A stretch of DNA of 64,000 nt from Coenobita brevimanus (taxonomy: Eukaryota > Arthropoda > Malacostraca > Decapoda > Coenobitidae). The translations under genes were made by a program, and so were the position numbers. The notes under the pieces are model-generated. The model ran no database searches and was not told where the DNA came from. It saw only the letters and a list, made by a program, of their open reading frames with translations. The stretch is taken from assembly GCA_032717465.1 (NCBI GenBank), contig CM064697.1:6019033-6083032 (forward strand). The letters are read 5' to 3'. Within the stretch, counting starts at the first letter, position 1; every line of letters starts with the position of its first letter. Positions 1-11,130 of this stretch are shown one piece after another.

Positions 1-1601
1 AAATTATGCTTGTTTGGTTAGGTGTGTCCCTGAATTCAAAGCTAGTTACCGTACTATTTAGCGAAGTTTTCTGTACGTAGGATCGCGAAGCAGTCACTGT
101 GGCATTACTTAAATATGCAAGAACGAAATTCATGAGAAATGTATGCCTAACAGCATGCTGAACACAAACGCAGCATCAACAACATCAACTGGACGGGGGT
201 ATGGTATTGCCACACGCCAGACCGTCCTCCCACTAAGCTCACTTGACAGCCAAATTAAATGGAAAGTAATTGGTGTGTGTTTGGTGCGGGGCGGAATAAT
301 CAAATGCAGCCCCAGGATTTGCGCGGCCCGTGGGGTCCAAAGGGAGGCAGGGTGTGGGATGAAGGACCTCTGACACTACTCACCCCTGCTTCGCCTACCC
401 CCAGCTCAACCTCATCCACGTCCACCCCTGACTTATCCCTGCCCGTCCATCCCTTACCTACACCATACCTCCCTCATCCTCACCCTCCCCTGCCTCACCT
501 ATCCCCACATCTGCATCACCCACCCGTCTCACTTAGATGGAGGATACCTACCCATGCCTCACCCCCACTCTCTCCTGTCTTACGAAATGACTGGAGGCTA
601 GGAAGAAACCTGCTGGTCACCCACACTTACTCCATCACTCCGAGAGATCCCTCTTGTAGTGAATAAAATCTCCGTATCGTAGCAAGGAATATAAAGACAT
701 CATTATACAGGGGAGATTAATGAATATTGCTTACTAATTGAATAATATCGTCTGATACGAGAATAGCGTAGGCATAATTGTATAAAAGGGTTAAATATAT
801 AAGATTTGTAAATGATCTTCGAGATATGTAAACTAACAAACTGGAATTAATAAATACCAGGAAATCATTACGTAAAATTTTCAATAATAAATTGCATATA
901 CATAAAATTCTGGTATAATGACTGTGAAGTAATAGAGCTGTAAATAATATTTAGTTAACTGCATTTATTGCCACAAATAACGCAGTTACCATTCTCTGAC
1001 AGAAGTTCTGAAAATGTATATCATGAAACAAAAGATAAACCAGCCCCTTCCCAAGAAAAACAAAAAAATCCTGCAGTGCCGGTATGAATATCGGAAATAG
1101 ATAAGCTTGCCGTATGCAAACGTGTTAACAAATTTTTGGCGTGATATAAATGAGCTATTTGAAAAATGTTGCAAAAAATAGGCCGCGTTGTGAAAAAATA
1201 AGAAGAATTGTGATTGCCGTAAACAAGGTGAGTGATAAATAGAGGGGGCATTGTTTAGCCAGGGAAGTGTATTAAGGGGTGCAAGGAGGAGGTCTAGACA
1301 CGAGCCTTCCATTCCCTAAATTATGTTATGCGCCCCGCCGAGTACAGTATGGGTGACACTCGCGCACCTTACATGTAAACAAACCCTCATTCTACTTTTT
1401 GCTTAATTTTGATATATATATTTATGCTTACAGGTAGATTGTTTGATTTTTCATGCTAACTTGATACCTGTTTCATTTATTGTACGTGGTAATTATTTCG
1501 TGTATTGTTAGTAGATTATTTTACATCGCTGTGACATCCTTTTTCTTTATTGAGTCATATTATTTACTTTATTATCATTTTAACCTGAAATTGGGTGGAT
1601 G

Positions 1602-1604
<3 letters not shown>
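1..1604. other. Mixed-composition non-coding region
   Basis: No gene recognised. Positions 370-590 are C+T-rich with CCTCACCC-like words, which creates a Pro/Ser/His-rich open frame of no apparent meaning. Positions 660-1600 are AT-rich and mostly unique. A TAAAAGGGTTAAA string near 784-796 resembles one end of the TTAA element family seen elsewhere, but no partner end was found. An AAG/GTGAGT string near 1227 looks like a splice donor, but the upstream frames carry stops and show no coding character. Confidence 0.6.

Positions 1605-1646
<42 letters not shown>
1605..1646. repeat. (TG)21 microsatellite
   Basis: Uninterrupted TG dinucleotide run of 42 bp, ending at the GAAATTG sequence. Confidence 0.97.
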
Positions 1647-1649
<3 letters not shown>

Positions 1650-1806
1650 TTGAGAGAGGAGTAATTTTAGCCTCTCGTCTTCCTCCGTTCCTTCATTCGA
1701 GCGTGTCTATCTCCCCTTCTCCGTAAATCCCTTTCTCTCCTTCCCCTCCTCTTCATTCTCACTCTCCTTCAATTTCCCATCCTCTCCTATCTCTTCCTTC
1801 TGGGCA

Positions 1807-1810
<4 letters not shown>

Positions 1811-1896
<86 letters not shown>
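1811..1896. repeat. Compound (CT)n(CA)n microsatellite
   Basis: About 21 CT units (1811-1852) run directly into about 22 CA units (1853-1896) without interruption. The switch at one base suggests that a point mutation in one dinucleotide tract seeded the other. Read on the minus strand it gives Cys-Val and Arg-Glu peptide runs, which are artefacts. Confidence 0.97.
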
Positions 1897-1897
<1 letters not shown>

Positions 1898-2485
1898 CTT
1901 GCCTGTCCCCTCTTTTGTATCTTCCCCTTAATAATCTTGTAATTTACTTACTCCCCTTCATTACTGGCTTTCCTCCTCCATGCCCCCGTCTTTCATTTGT
2001 CTACAATTATTTCTCTTTTATTATTCTATTCCTTAACACATCGTAGTTGTAGATCATTCTTGCCTCAGTTTCCTTATTTCGTTATGTCGTTAATAGATTC
2101 TGGTTCTTTCAAATTTATCTTTAACTCCTTTTCCTTTCTTAGAGTTTGCTATTTTTTTCCTTTGTTGAATATATTGTTGTCTTCATCAAGTTATTTCAAG
2201 ATTATTCTGGGTACTTTAAATTTTCAACTGATTATTCTTTTTTTTTATGTTTCTTACGTGAAAGAAACGATGCTCTTTTATTATTGGTTGGATATTTTCG
2301 GATTAATGTATTTTCCCCCGATAGTTGGCTCCTCTCCCTTAGCCTCTCTACTTCATCTTCCCTCTCTTCCTCCATTCGACATTTTCCCCATTGGTCACCT
2401 CCTTTCCCTTCCCGTCACGGTGTATGGTCGAAGAGGCAGTGGTATTCTCCCCCTCTCCCCCCTTCTCTTTGCTTCCCCCCCTAGT

Positions 2486-2546
2486 CTCCCCTCTTAGCCC
2501 CCCTCCTGCTCTCCCCTCTCAGCCCCCCTCCTGCTCTCCCCTCTCA
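2486..2546. repeat. 25-bp tandem repeat, about 2.4 copies
   Basis: The words CTCCCCTCT and AGCCCCCCTCCTG recur at 2486, 2511 and 2536 with an exact 25-bp spacing. The copies are almost identical, so this is a recent local duplication inside the pyrimidine block. Confidence 0.85.
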
Positions 2547-3640
2547 TTAATCCCCCTTTCCCCCTAAGTTAGTTCCTACCCATCACCCCAGGAAGTTTTG
2601 ATATTTTGCATTTTGAGTTGTGTCACATTTTCTAATTTCCGCTGTGCAGCCATTCGCATTTATTTTCCGTTTACATTTTCTGGATTTTTTTCTTGTATTA
2701 TTTTTCGCCCTCCTGTCTTCCTTTCTTATTTAACCTGTTCACATCTCGTCTCTGGTACTGTTCCTTTTTGTTGTCCTTTCATTATTGTGTCTTTTCATCT
2801 GTTCTCCCTCCTTTTCATTTTGTCTCTCTTCATTCTTTCATTTTCTCTTTCCTCCTATTCAGCATTTTTTTCTCATCCATTTTTCCTCTTCCTACGCCAG
2901 TAATCCTTTCTCATCTTTTATTTACCCTTCTCTTCCCTTCTCCAGGTCTGTTTCTTTATCTTGCTTCCTTTCATTTCCCACTCTTCCTTTTCTTTGGCAG
3001 CTTTTCTTATTGTTTTTCGTTCATTTTCTTCTTCCTTCTTTCTTCGGTTGTTTTCCTCACTCCTTTTTTTCCTCCCTCTTTTTTCCCCCCCTCCCCACCT
3101 TCAGCAGGATTTCTTTATATTCGTTCCTTTGATTTCCCCTCCAGTTTTCTAACAGGATTTTTGTTCCTTTTGGTTTCACCTCTATTGTCTTCCAGTAGTG
3201 TTCCCCCTTTTCTTTTATCCGCCTTTAATATTGCCATATCTCTTCTCTAGTTGCATTTCTTTTTTTTTCTTCCTTGTCCCCACTTTCATCTCTTCAGCCT
3301 TGTTTTTCTTTTTTTTTCTTTTTTTTTTAATCCAAGAGGCAATCCTTTCCTTTTTCAGTTTTATTTTTCCCTCTTTTCTTCATCAGCATTTCTGTTCAAT
3401 TTTTTCTCTTTCCCCTATAGCATTGCCTCATTTTCCACGCTCCCTTACCTTCAGCAGCATTTTGTTTCATTTTCATCTTTCTACGATTGCAGTTTATTTT
3501 GTACTCTCTCTCTCTTTGATATTGCCTCTTCCCTCTCCGGCAGCATTTCCTTTCCTTCCCACTTCCTCGTCTTACCGAGGTCCCAGACGTTCTCCCCTCG
3601 TCTCCTTCCCCTTGGGTCGTAGTGAGTCATACGGGGGACC

Positions 3641-4275
3641 TGAGGCATGAAGGGAAGGCAGGAGGCGTGGGAGATGGGGAGTATAGAAGTGTGACTGGAT
3701 GCTAGGGGGGGTAAGAATAGGGGACTGATGAGGATGTGGGAATTAGATTGGAAGCTAAAGAAGTATAGGGATATGGAAGTGGATAGGGTTGGATAGTAGG
3801 AGACATGAGGATAGGGATATGAGGGTTAGATGGATAACGGGATGTATGGATAGGGTTTGGGTATTAGAGTGGATAGCTGGAACGTACCGGTAAGGCTGGG
3901 AATAGATCAGTGGAGTGGAGATTTGAGAACATAAGAAAGCGATATGCAAGTTAGATTGGGTAATTAATATTAAGATAATGGCCTGTGTTCACTCGAGAGG
4001 GAATCTTTCACGGGAGGAATATGTATGTATAATTCTTTTTCTGCGAGAGGGTTCCCCGAGGTTAAAATCCTACGGCGATACCAGCATTAATAAAAATTAC
4101 GGACTCGTACTGAAGATGTTAACGGAGCTCTTACTCCCTCCTTTACCGAGGGTTCCTCAAGCAGAATTATCATCATAGCAGAAATATAGCTTGAAAAAGA
4201 AAAAAAACAGTTACGTAGTCATGTAGAAAGGATAAAAAGGCTGTTAGTATTGAGTAATTGGGAAACATCAGAGGG

Positions 4276-4280
<5 letters not shown>
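3641..4280. other. Purine-rich to mixed non-coding stretch
   Basis: Positions 3641-3960 are G+A-rich with recurring GATAGGG, GGATAGG and GGGATATG words, again suggesting a degenerate minisatellite. From 3970 to 4280 composition becomes mixed and unique. No gene or clear element is seen. Confidence 0.55.

Positions 4281-4357
<77 letters not shown>
4281..4357. repeat. (GT)38 microsatellite
   Basis: Perfect GT run of 77 bp, followed by a G-rich spacer and a short (TTA)n run at about 4375-4390. Confidence 0.97.
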
Positions 4358-4358
<1 letters not shown>

Positions 4359-4390
4359 AGGGGGGTGTACATCCTTATTATTATTATTAT

Positions 4391-4740
4391 CCTGAATTTC
4401 TAGGCTGGTTGACGTCATGGCTGTTTGTGTTGGTAATCGTGTTTCTGATTCCTGGAAATGGGTGGACGCGGCCCTGCCTCCAGATATTGGCAGGGGGACG
4501 CCTCGGTGATGGATTTAGTTAATGCGCGTCTCGGGTTGGCAGCTCATCAAATCCCAGGGAGGAGACAAAATAGGAATAGAGACGGAGAGGGAGAGGGAGA
4601 GGAAGAAGGGAAGAAGAGAGAGGGGAGAGGGAGAGAAGAGGGTGATAATGGAGGTAATCAATCACTGGAAGACGTGCGGACCCTCTACAGTCTGTCGCAG
4701 ATAACCCAGAGTGACGAACATCGGGAAATGATGCATGCAA
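4391..4740. other. Unique segment with G+A-rich core
   Basis: Mixed-composition sequence (4391-4560 and 4640-4740) around a GAGAGG-rich core at 4575-4640. Contains ATGCATGCAAAC near 4731, which resembles an octamer-like POU site, but a single match carries little weight. No coding region recognised. Confidence 0.45.
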
Positions 4741-5560
4741 ACTATACACTCTGTCACTCCCCTCTCCCCTCTCTCTACCCCATCCTCCCACTCTGTCCCC
4801 AGTCCTCCATTTCTCCTCTTCTCCTCTTTCCCTCATCCTTCTTCCCCATTTCTTTCCACTCCCCTGTCTTTTTTCCCCGTATCTTAAGCCTCCCTCTCTC
4901 CTCATCTTCCGTACTCTCACCTCTCCCTCTTGTTCACTCTTCAAATTACTCCATCCTCCCCTCAGCCCCCATTCTTTTCTCACCCTTCATTCTGTACTTT
5001 CCTCTTACTCCTCCCTTTCCCCTTAGCTATCTTTTCCGAGCGTTCCACCATTTTCAGTTATCCATTTTATCCTTCAGTGAACCCCCCCCACACACACACA
5101 CACACGCACACTCCATGCGACTCTCCCTCTGCTCATCTGAGCTTCATTCCTTCCGTCCCCATCTGTCTCCGTTCCTTCCGCAATCCTCCTCCCTGTTCTC
5201 AGGCCTCCCTTACCTTACCTTTACCCTTTCTACATCGAAATGCCTTTTCCTTCTTATCTCCCCTCTATAATTCTTCGCATAATATATATACCTTTGCCCT
5301 TTTCCCCCCTCACGTAGATCATAGTGTTCCATTACACAATTACAGTTCCATTAAGATTCATCACCCGCCTAATAGTCTCTGCCGTATCATACTCTCTCCT
5401 ATGCCTCCATCCCTTCCTCTGACGTCTCACAAATTCCTTGTGTTCCAATCGTAAGTTCATAACAGTTTCTCAGCTACTAATTACATCCATTAAGTACGAC
5501 CGTCTCCCTCTCCCTCGCCTTATTCTCTTCAGTTCATTTACTCTCCGTCTCTCTCTCTGC
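4741..5560. other. Pyrimidine-rich block
   Basis: About 800 bp of C+T-rich + strand with CTCCCTC, CTTCC and TCTCC words, interrupted by a short (CA)n run at about 5089-5105. The long overlapping Ser/Pro/Leu-rich frames on + and Arg/Glu/Gly-rich frames on - are compositional. Confidence 0.65.
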
Positions 5561-6603
5561 ATCCCAATTTAGCGTCGTCTATCCATTTATCTTAGCGTAC
5601 CTCACCCTTGCTTGTTCAATCAGTTCACCTGCTGCCTCCGAGACCCGTCCATTACTCGTAAGTAGAGCACCATTTCTGCCACTCCCTTGCACTTTCTTTC
5701 CTCCCCTCCATTTTCACCTTATTGGAATCCTTCGGGGCTCTGGCATATTTACACCGGCATTTTATTAGGTTTTATGTTTTTATTAGAATTTTTTACGGTC
5801 CGTCCATACCATCTTGATCTCTTTCTCAGCACCTCATCTTCACTATGTCATCCTCATTGCCCCTTACTCAGCATCTGGAAAGCATTTAACTTTATTCTTA
5901 GTTCTTCCAGATAATGTTACTTTCTACGAAATTCCCAGACTTAATCCTATGCTGAACGTCTCTACCCTGGTGGTGCTCTCCTTAGCAACCACTTCCTCTT
6001 GGCGTTTGTTACATAGCATATTCTTTTTCGCTTTGATCAAGTACGCACACTACTCTTAGCATCAGAAGCTTCACAGGCTTATGTATGAAATGGGAGGTAT
6101 GGTAGCGGTATTGCTTGGAGGATGTAATCTCTAAGCTGAATATAGTCTTGTGTCATTAACTTTAACATATAAATTGTCATACATGTACTGAATATATTAC
6201 TGGAGACGTGTTCTTGCACCATAAGAGATCTGCCCTGGAAGTCGTCCTGGAGTCGAAGTAGGCGAAGCATAAAAGACATCGACAACATCAAAGAATTATT
6301 GGTTAGAGTTCAAATCACAACGATGATAGGAGCAGTGGAGGTTTATGCATTTTGATGTCACTGCCCATCACTTATCACTAAGTAGTCACTGAAGCACTCT
6401 GCCTGCTATTAGCCATCCCTGCCATTTACAGTATAGACATTAGGTGTTGGCGTCAGTGCTCTATCTGATGGTGCGTGGACAGGCTATTGAAGCTTGATGA
6501 TGGCCTTCCAAGCATCGGTTCTGACTTGCCGCCATAATAAGCTGCACTTTCACAGTCTAAATGTTCGACCAGTCCTGTCATCATCTGAGTTGTAGTTACA
6601 CCT
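5561..6603. other. Mixed-composition non-coding region
   Basis: Non-repetitive sequence of ordinary composition. No open frame with protein-like character, no tRNA and no recognisable element was seen. Confidence 0.5.
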
Positions 6604-6813
6604 GTTGCAGTACGTTAACGTCTTTCATTTCGATCTTGCTAGCACCAGACGATCTTAGTCAACTAAGAAGGACCTCTCGTAGTGAAGAGCTCAGGGACTA
6701 GGTGGTAAAGATATTGTTCATTAGCAGCTTCACTACTATGACGCCATTTTAAGTTATTTCTATCACCAGAAGGTTTTGTTTTGTCTAGGAGTACCTCGTA
6801 GTGAAAGGGTTAA
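6604..6813. mobile_element. MITE-like TTAA element, two-part copy
   Basis: Begins near GCAGTACGTTAACG, which resembles the start of the cleaner copy at 9627, and ends GTAGTGAAAGGGTTAA. Internally there are two related halves. The first (about 6604-6692) carries CACCAGACGATCTTAG and ends CTCGTAGTGAAGAG. The second (about 6727-6813) carries TCACCAGAAGGTTTTG and ends CTCGTAGTGAAAGGG. The halves look paralogous, so the element is a diverged dimer of roughly 87-bp modules. No coding capacity. The left boundary is approximate. Confidence 0.6.
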
Positions 6814-6844
6814 CTTCTCAGACCTCTTACTCCCTCCACAACAA

Positions 6845-6868
6845 TCTCTCTCTCTCTCTCTCTCTCTC
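6845..6868. repeat. (TC)12 microsatellite
   Basis: Perfect TC run lying 31 bp after the TTAA element. Confidence 0.95.
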
Positions 6869-7202
6869 GCTCAGTAAAATAAAAATAAACTCAGCAAGTA
6901 AATAAATAATACAAGTACAGCTGACGTTTTCAAACCGTAGTGTCGCCTTTGAACCGTTGTCAACCAGCTCTCGAGTAAGGCACACCCCTCCACATCCAGC
7001 GGTCTTTCTCCTTTAGATTTACACCCCCATTCTTCCCAACACCACTTTCTCATTCCATACCGGTACCCGTCCCTTAACTGTACACTTATGTCTCTGAACT
7101 CCGTGTTGTGAAGGAGCGTGTTTCTCAGTCTTTTAACAGTTCCTCTTACATCTTTTTATTTACTTTTTCCCTAAGAATCATGGAGTTTTTGTTGCAGTTC
7201 CC

Positions 7203-7245
<43 letters not shown>

Positions 7246-8111
7246 CGAATCGTACAGACGCTTGCCTTATCCTAAGAGCGGTAGGCTTTTTTTTTTTTTT
7301 TCATCTTCAGTGTCCACATCGTTCTTCACAGTTAACTTGAACCCCATTCGTTTTTTCCTTATATTCTAACAGTCTTGATTCCTTGTACACGCCTTTCTCA
7401 CTCCATTCTGGCGGCGGTGAAATTCTTTCATATTACAGTATCGCCTCAGCTAGAATTTTCCGTTTTGCTTTATCCAATGGACGTCAAGAGATGCGGAGGG
7501 CATATCCTCACAGCTTGACCTCTCCCTTTCCCCAACCCCCCGTCCATCCCTCTTACTTTACCCACCTAGCCTTCTCCACCAGATAGACGGGCGACATCCA
7601 CACTATAAATGTTAACAAGACAGCTACACAGACGATTGTGTACAACATACACAAGAGCCCTTTTTTTTCTTTTTCTTTTTTTTAGTTCATTAGTAAATTT
7701 GAAATAAAAAATCTGTAGTTGGTGAGTTCAGTGGTTATTGAAATTACATTTCATTTAGTTTGGCTATAGAAATAATACCATAGACTATCCATCTCTAAAG
7801 GTGTACACTTGGTGCATAGAGCAGGTGTTGCGTTCCCACGATAATCTCTGTTTACAGTCATGACTTGGGGCCTTGCTGGATTTATATGCAATATGAACAT
7901 AGGTATACACAGAACACAACTCAGACCGACACAAATACACCGTATTTAAGCTAGTTTTTGTATGAAGTGAAGCAGACCAGCTGGCATCTCGCAAGTAATG
8001 AAAACAAGTTATTGAAAACAAAAGTGAGTGTCAGCATGGAATGCCTTATGTAAATTAAAGCATCAGGAATTCGGTGAAGGTATGAGTCCTGATTACCTGA
8101 CAAAATAGTAG

Positions 8112-8112
<1 letters not shown>
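6869..8112. other. Mixed non-coding region with short simple repeats
   Basis: Contains a (TA)n run at 7206-7243, a T-homopolymer at about 7288-7301 and T-rich patches near 7661-7684. The remainder is unique sequence with no supported gene. Confidence 0.55.
7206..7243. repeat. (TA)19 microsatellite
   Basis: Perfect alternating AT run of 38 bp. Confidence 0.96.

Positions 8113-8178
<66 letters not shown>
8113..8178. repeat. Compound (TG)n(AG)n microsatellite
   Basis: About 24 TG units (8113-8160) switch directly to nine AG units (8161-8178). This is the same type of compound tract as at 1811, in the other orientation. Confidence 0.96.
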
Positions 8179-9043
8179 GAGTGGTAGAGTGCATGGAGGG
8201 GGGTGCATGATAGAGGGTGACTGGCACATCTCACAATGCCACCCTAGGGCCTGGTTTGTGTTCGTCTGCGTCGCGTAACGTTTTACTTCCATTGTGCAGG
8301 TTTTATGTTACATAACCTTTCATATGTGTTCACATCACTGTTTGTGTCGTTATTTTTTATTTTACTGCTGACTTCGCATTAGCCTAATCTTTTGTCCCTA
8401 ATTATAGGCATATTTCGTTACTTTCACTCCTTTTTCTTTTTAGTTTTGTCGTAATTCCTGAGAAATGAGCTTCACGCTAGGTTAATTTCTCTGTTTTGTG
8501 ACTAAGTCCCTCTTCCCGCCATCCCCAGCCGCCACATCACTCTTCCCCTGCACATCACTCAACCCCCACTCTCCTCACTTCACCCGCCTCAGGCACTCGA
8601 CCAACTTGCAGCAACCAGCCTACACCAGTATGCTAATCAATTTAACTCTATCCTCTCGGACAGCCCGGCATCCTCATCACAGCCTCCAGATATGATCCAG
8701 CAAGCTGCCACTTTCAGACACTTTACTTGCAGCGACTGGTCCATCTCTATGCATTTGATTTTGCTGAACAGCTGCAGAAAATTGCTTTTAATAACCGAAG
8801 AGTTTTAATTATCCTTCATGCTTTCACCACTAATGCAGTCTGCAGTGATGAAATAATTAGCGTATCACTCCAATTCGCAATTATCTGGAAATTAATAAGC
8901 GTATCTAAACTGTCTTTTTTAAGTACATAAGGTCACTGCAGCATTCCAGGCCCAGTGATCAGTTATTTCGACTCAGTCCGGCTGTTGCCTGCCACAGCCA
9001 TTTTCTCGGTCCAGTTAGCTCATACCTAAGCCAATATGCTGTA

Positions 9044-9045
<2 letters not shown>
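8179..9045. other. Mixed region with AT-rich ATTA-containing patch
   Basis: Positions 8500-8700 are C+A-rich. Positions 8740-8940 are AT-rich, non-repetitive and contain several TAAT/ATTA words (for example TTTTAATTATCC near 8804 and GATGAAATAATTAGC near 8847). That is the composition expected of some arthropod cis-regulatory elements, but nothing in the sequence alone proves function. Confidence 0.35.

Positions 9046-9111
<66 letters not shown>
9046..9111. repeat. (TA)33 microsatellite
   Basis: Perfect alternating AT run of about 66 bp. Confidence 0.97.
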
Positions 9112-9114
<3 letters not shown>

Positions 9115-9180
9115 ACTTTCTGCCATTAGTACACCCGTGACACCTATTTTCATGACGGATCTTGAATGTGGCTCTCTCTC

Positions 9181-9186
<6 letters not shown>

Positions 9187-9211
<25 letters not shown>
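9187..9211. repeat. T25 homopolymer
   Basis: T run following CTCTTTCTC. It lies between the (TA)n and (CA)n tracts, making 9046-9306 a cluster of simple repeats. Confidence 0.95.
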
Positions 9212-9262
9212 AAGGAACGGTTTGCGTGCTCCTGGCCTTTGGTTTCTTCTTCCTTGCATAAA

Positions 9263-9266
<4 letters not shown>

Positions 9267-9306
<40 letters not shown>
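9267..9306. repeat. (CA)20 microsatellite
   Basis: Perfect CA run of 40 bp preceded by a short A run. Confidence 0.97.
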
Positions 9307-9307
<1 letters not shown>

Positions 9308-9626
9308 TATAAGCTCCAAAACGCCATTTTAAAACAGATCAGCCGTATTTTTGTTGACGCCTATTTTTTTTTTCATATCAATTTTTCTCCGCTTCCCTAC
9401 ACTAAGGCACTTCCCCACTGACACATTCTTTTACTTTTGCTAAGAACGTAAGCTTTCTTTTGTTGCCCTCTAACCCACTGTACGTACATATTTGTCCCTG
9501 ATTTTTTTTTTTTTTTACTCTGCTTCATTATTAACTGACTCCACACGGCCGTAAAAGTACATTACACAAAATAATTCACTTATTCCACAAGGGAATGCAT
9601 CACTAACATAATTCATTTTAGTGTTC

Positions 9627-9843
9627 TTAACCCCTTCAGTACGTTGACGGTTTTATTTTATTCTCGCCGTTTTCAACTGAATTTATTCACCCTAGAGAAG
9701 ACTTCGGGATGGAAAGATCATATATGTACAGAATATCCCTCATTAACGCCTTCACAACGAAGGGTCCCACCTAAGCTCAGTACAATCATCTGATAGTAGC
9801 AAGTAAATGTCCAACTGCAACATCATCTAAATGAAGGGGTTAA
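9627..9843. mobile_element. MITE-like element with TTAA ends, cleanest copy
   Basis: A 217-bp segment starting TTAACCCCTTCA and ending TGAAGGGGTTAA, a perfect 12-bp terminal inverted repeat that includes TTAA at each extreme. TTAA target duplication is characteristic of piggyBac-type DNA transposons, so this could be a non-autonomous member mobilised in trans. That assignment is inference, since no transposase is present in the window. The interior has no open frame of note. It also contains ATTAACGCCTTCACAACGAA, which may be a decayed internal module end. Confidence 0.7.
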
Positions 9844-9958
9844 TAAGGTTTACCGTATTCCACTAAAAAAAAAAATCACCCACAGGTATATTGCGCTAAC
9901 TCATCTCACTTTAATTCTCCTTCTCCACCCTATCTAACAGTACACTTCACTCTTGCAG

Positions 9959-10139
9959 GCCATCCATCCGCCATCCATCAGATAAAGGAACTGTCTGTGC
10001 CCCTACCCGTGTTGGGAGTGTGGGTAGACAAGAGAGGGCGGCGGCCACGTTGTGTGAAATGATGCATACCGACCAACAGCGTCCCTCCACCCGCCCCGTC
10101 GCCCTCATTACTGATAGACTGCTTAGAAGGCCCCGTTAA
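9959..10139 (+). other. Possible terminal exon or conserved element, weak
   Basis: A good acceptor-like string (pyrimidine-rich, CTTCACTCTTGCAG, ending 9958) is followed by a frame open from 9960 to a TAA at 10137-10139, 59 codons. The peptide is of mixed, non-repetitive composition but matches no family I recognise. No partner exon can be identified and chance is a realistic explanation. The GC-rich, unique sequence at 10020-10140 contrasts with its neighbours and could instead be a conserved non-coding element. Confidence 0.12.
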
Positions 10140-11130
10140 TCATCTTCACCTGACGTCGCAATGCTCTCCATTTTCAGGTATGTCACTAAGTGGGGACTTT
10201 TTACATAACTTCCTTGCCATTCCTTCTGTCCTGTCAGATGTCACACGATCTCCCAAGATCCTCAAGTGGTTGCTGTCCATTTCCAGGAATGTGTCTCTGA
10301 GGATTTTTTTTTTTTCCTTGCCATTCCTTCACCTGTCAGACGCAACACGATTTCCCAAGATCCTCATCGGCTGATCAGGTGACTGATGTCACTTTGCTCT
10401 TCTTTTTCCTTGTCTATGTGGTTATCACACAATCTTTTTCCCTACTTCTAACCAGGATCTGTATTATTAGTGTACGTTAATTTGTGCCCATCTTTCACTT
10501 CACCTGGCGTCGCTATGTCCTCCTTTTATTTATTTTATTTTATTTTTTTTTAGCCTTTATGTGGATTTACTTTGCCATACCGCATACCGTTTCTCTCATG
10601 ATATCTTACAAATAATATTTTCTGCTTCACCTCACACATTCTGGTCCCCTTCATCCTCTTAGCTGGCGTTGCTATGTTCTTTTCCTGTTATGTCGCTTAC
10701 GGCAATCATTTTACATAATTTCCTTGACATACTTTCAGTCAGATATCAGGTTTTCTTCCTGCTTCTAACCAGGATCTCTTTCTTCCTTGCTATCATTCTC
10801 CTCAGTTGAGTTCCCTCCTCTCCCGTCAAATCAGTATTTCTGTTATTGTAATTTTGGCTCCAACCTCACCAGCAGACATCTCAGTGTTCTAGTTTTTCCG
10901 GTTGGTTACGAACAGGAACTTTTATTTATGTGTATAGATTTCTTTTAATACCTTCTGTTCTGTTCGATACTGCACATTTTTTTTTTTTCCTCCTTTCATA
11001 TAATTTTTGCCTGTATGATTTCCTTGCTATATTTTCTCTTGTCTGGTATCACACAGTTCTTTCCCCCGGCTTCAAACCAGTGTATAAATTATTCTCGTCC
11101 GTCAATCTCCTCAGCTGATATCCCACTTCT
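10140..11130. repeat. Diverged tandem array of about 110-bp or longer units
   Basis: Words recur through about 1 kb: CACCTGACGTCGC (10147) and CACCTGGCGTCGCTATG (10498); TTTTTACATAACTTCCTTGC (10199) and TTTTACATAATTTCCTTGAC (10711); CCCAAGATCCTCA (10252, 10354); CTTCTAACCAGGATCT (10446, 10764). They appear in the same order but at unequal spacing, so this is an old, indel-rich tandem array or a multiply duplicated segment. The ATG-initiated frames here are not conserved between copies. Confidence 0.6.

Larger units (their letters stand above)
1650..3640. repeat. Pyrimidine-rich block with degenerate tandem repeats
   Basis: The + strand is dominated by C and T for about 2 kb. Around 2940-3560 a loose unit recurs with a core like TTCAGCAGCATTT or TCCAGTAGTGTTC (for example near 3102, 3193, 3383, 3450 and 3538), so much of the block appears to be a decayed tandem array. 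Long Ser/Phe/Leu/Pro-rich frames here overlap in several phases, which is typical of biased composition rather than coding. The boundary at 3620-3660 is sharp: the + strand then becomes purine-rich. Confidence 0.7.

Noticed and set aside
1210..1235. Splice donor near CAAGGTGAGT
   Set aside because: Good consensus, but the sequence upstream has stops close by and no coding character.
4458..5270. 270-residue protein
   Set aside because: The first third comes from a GAGAGG-rich tract and the rest from a C+T-rich tract; no domain is visible and an opposing frame of similar quality exists.
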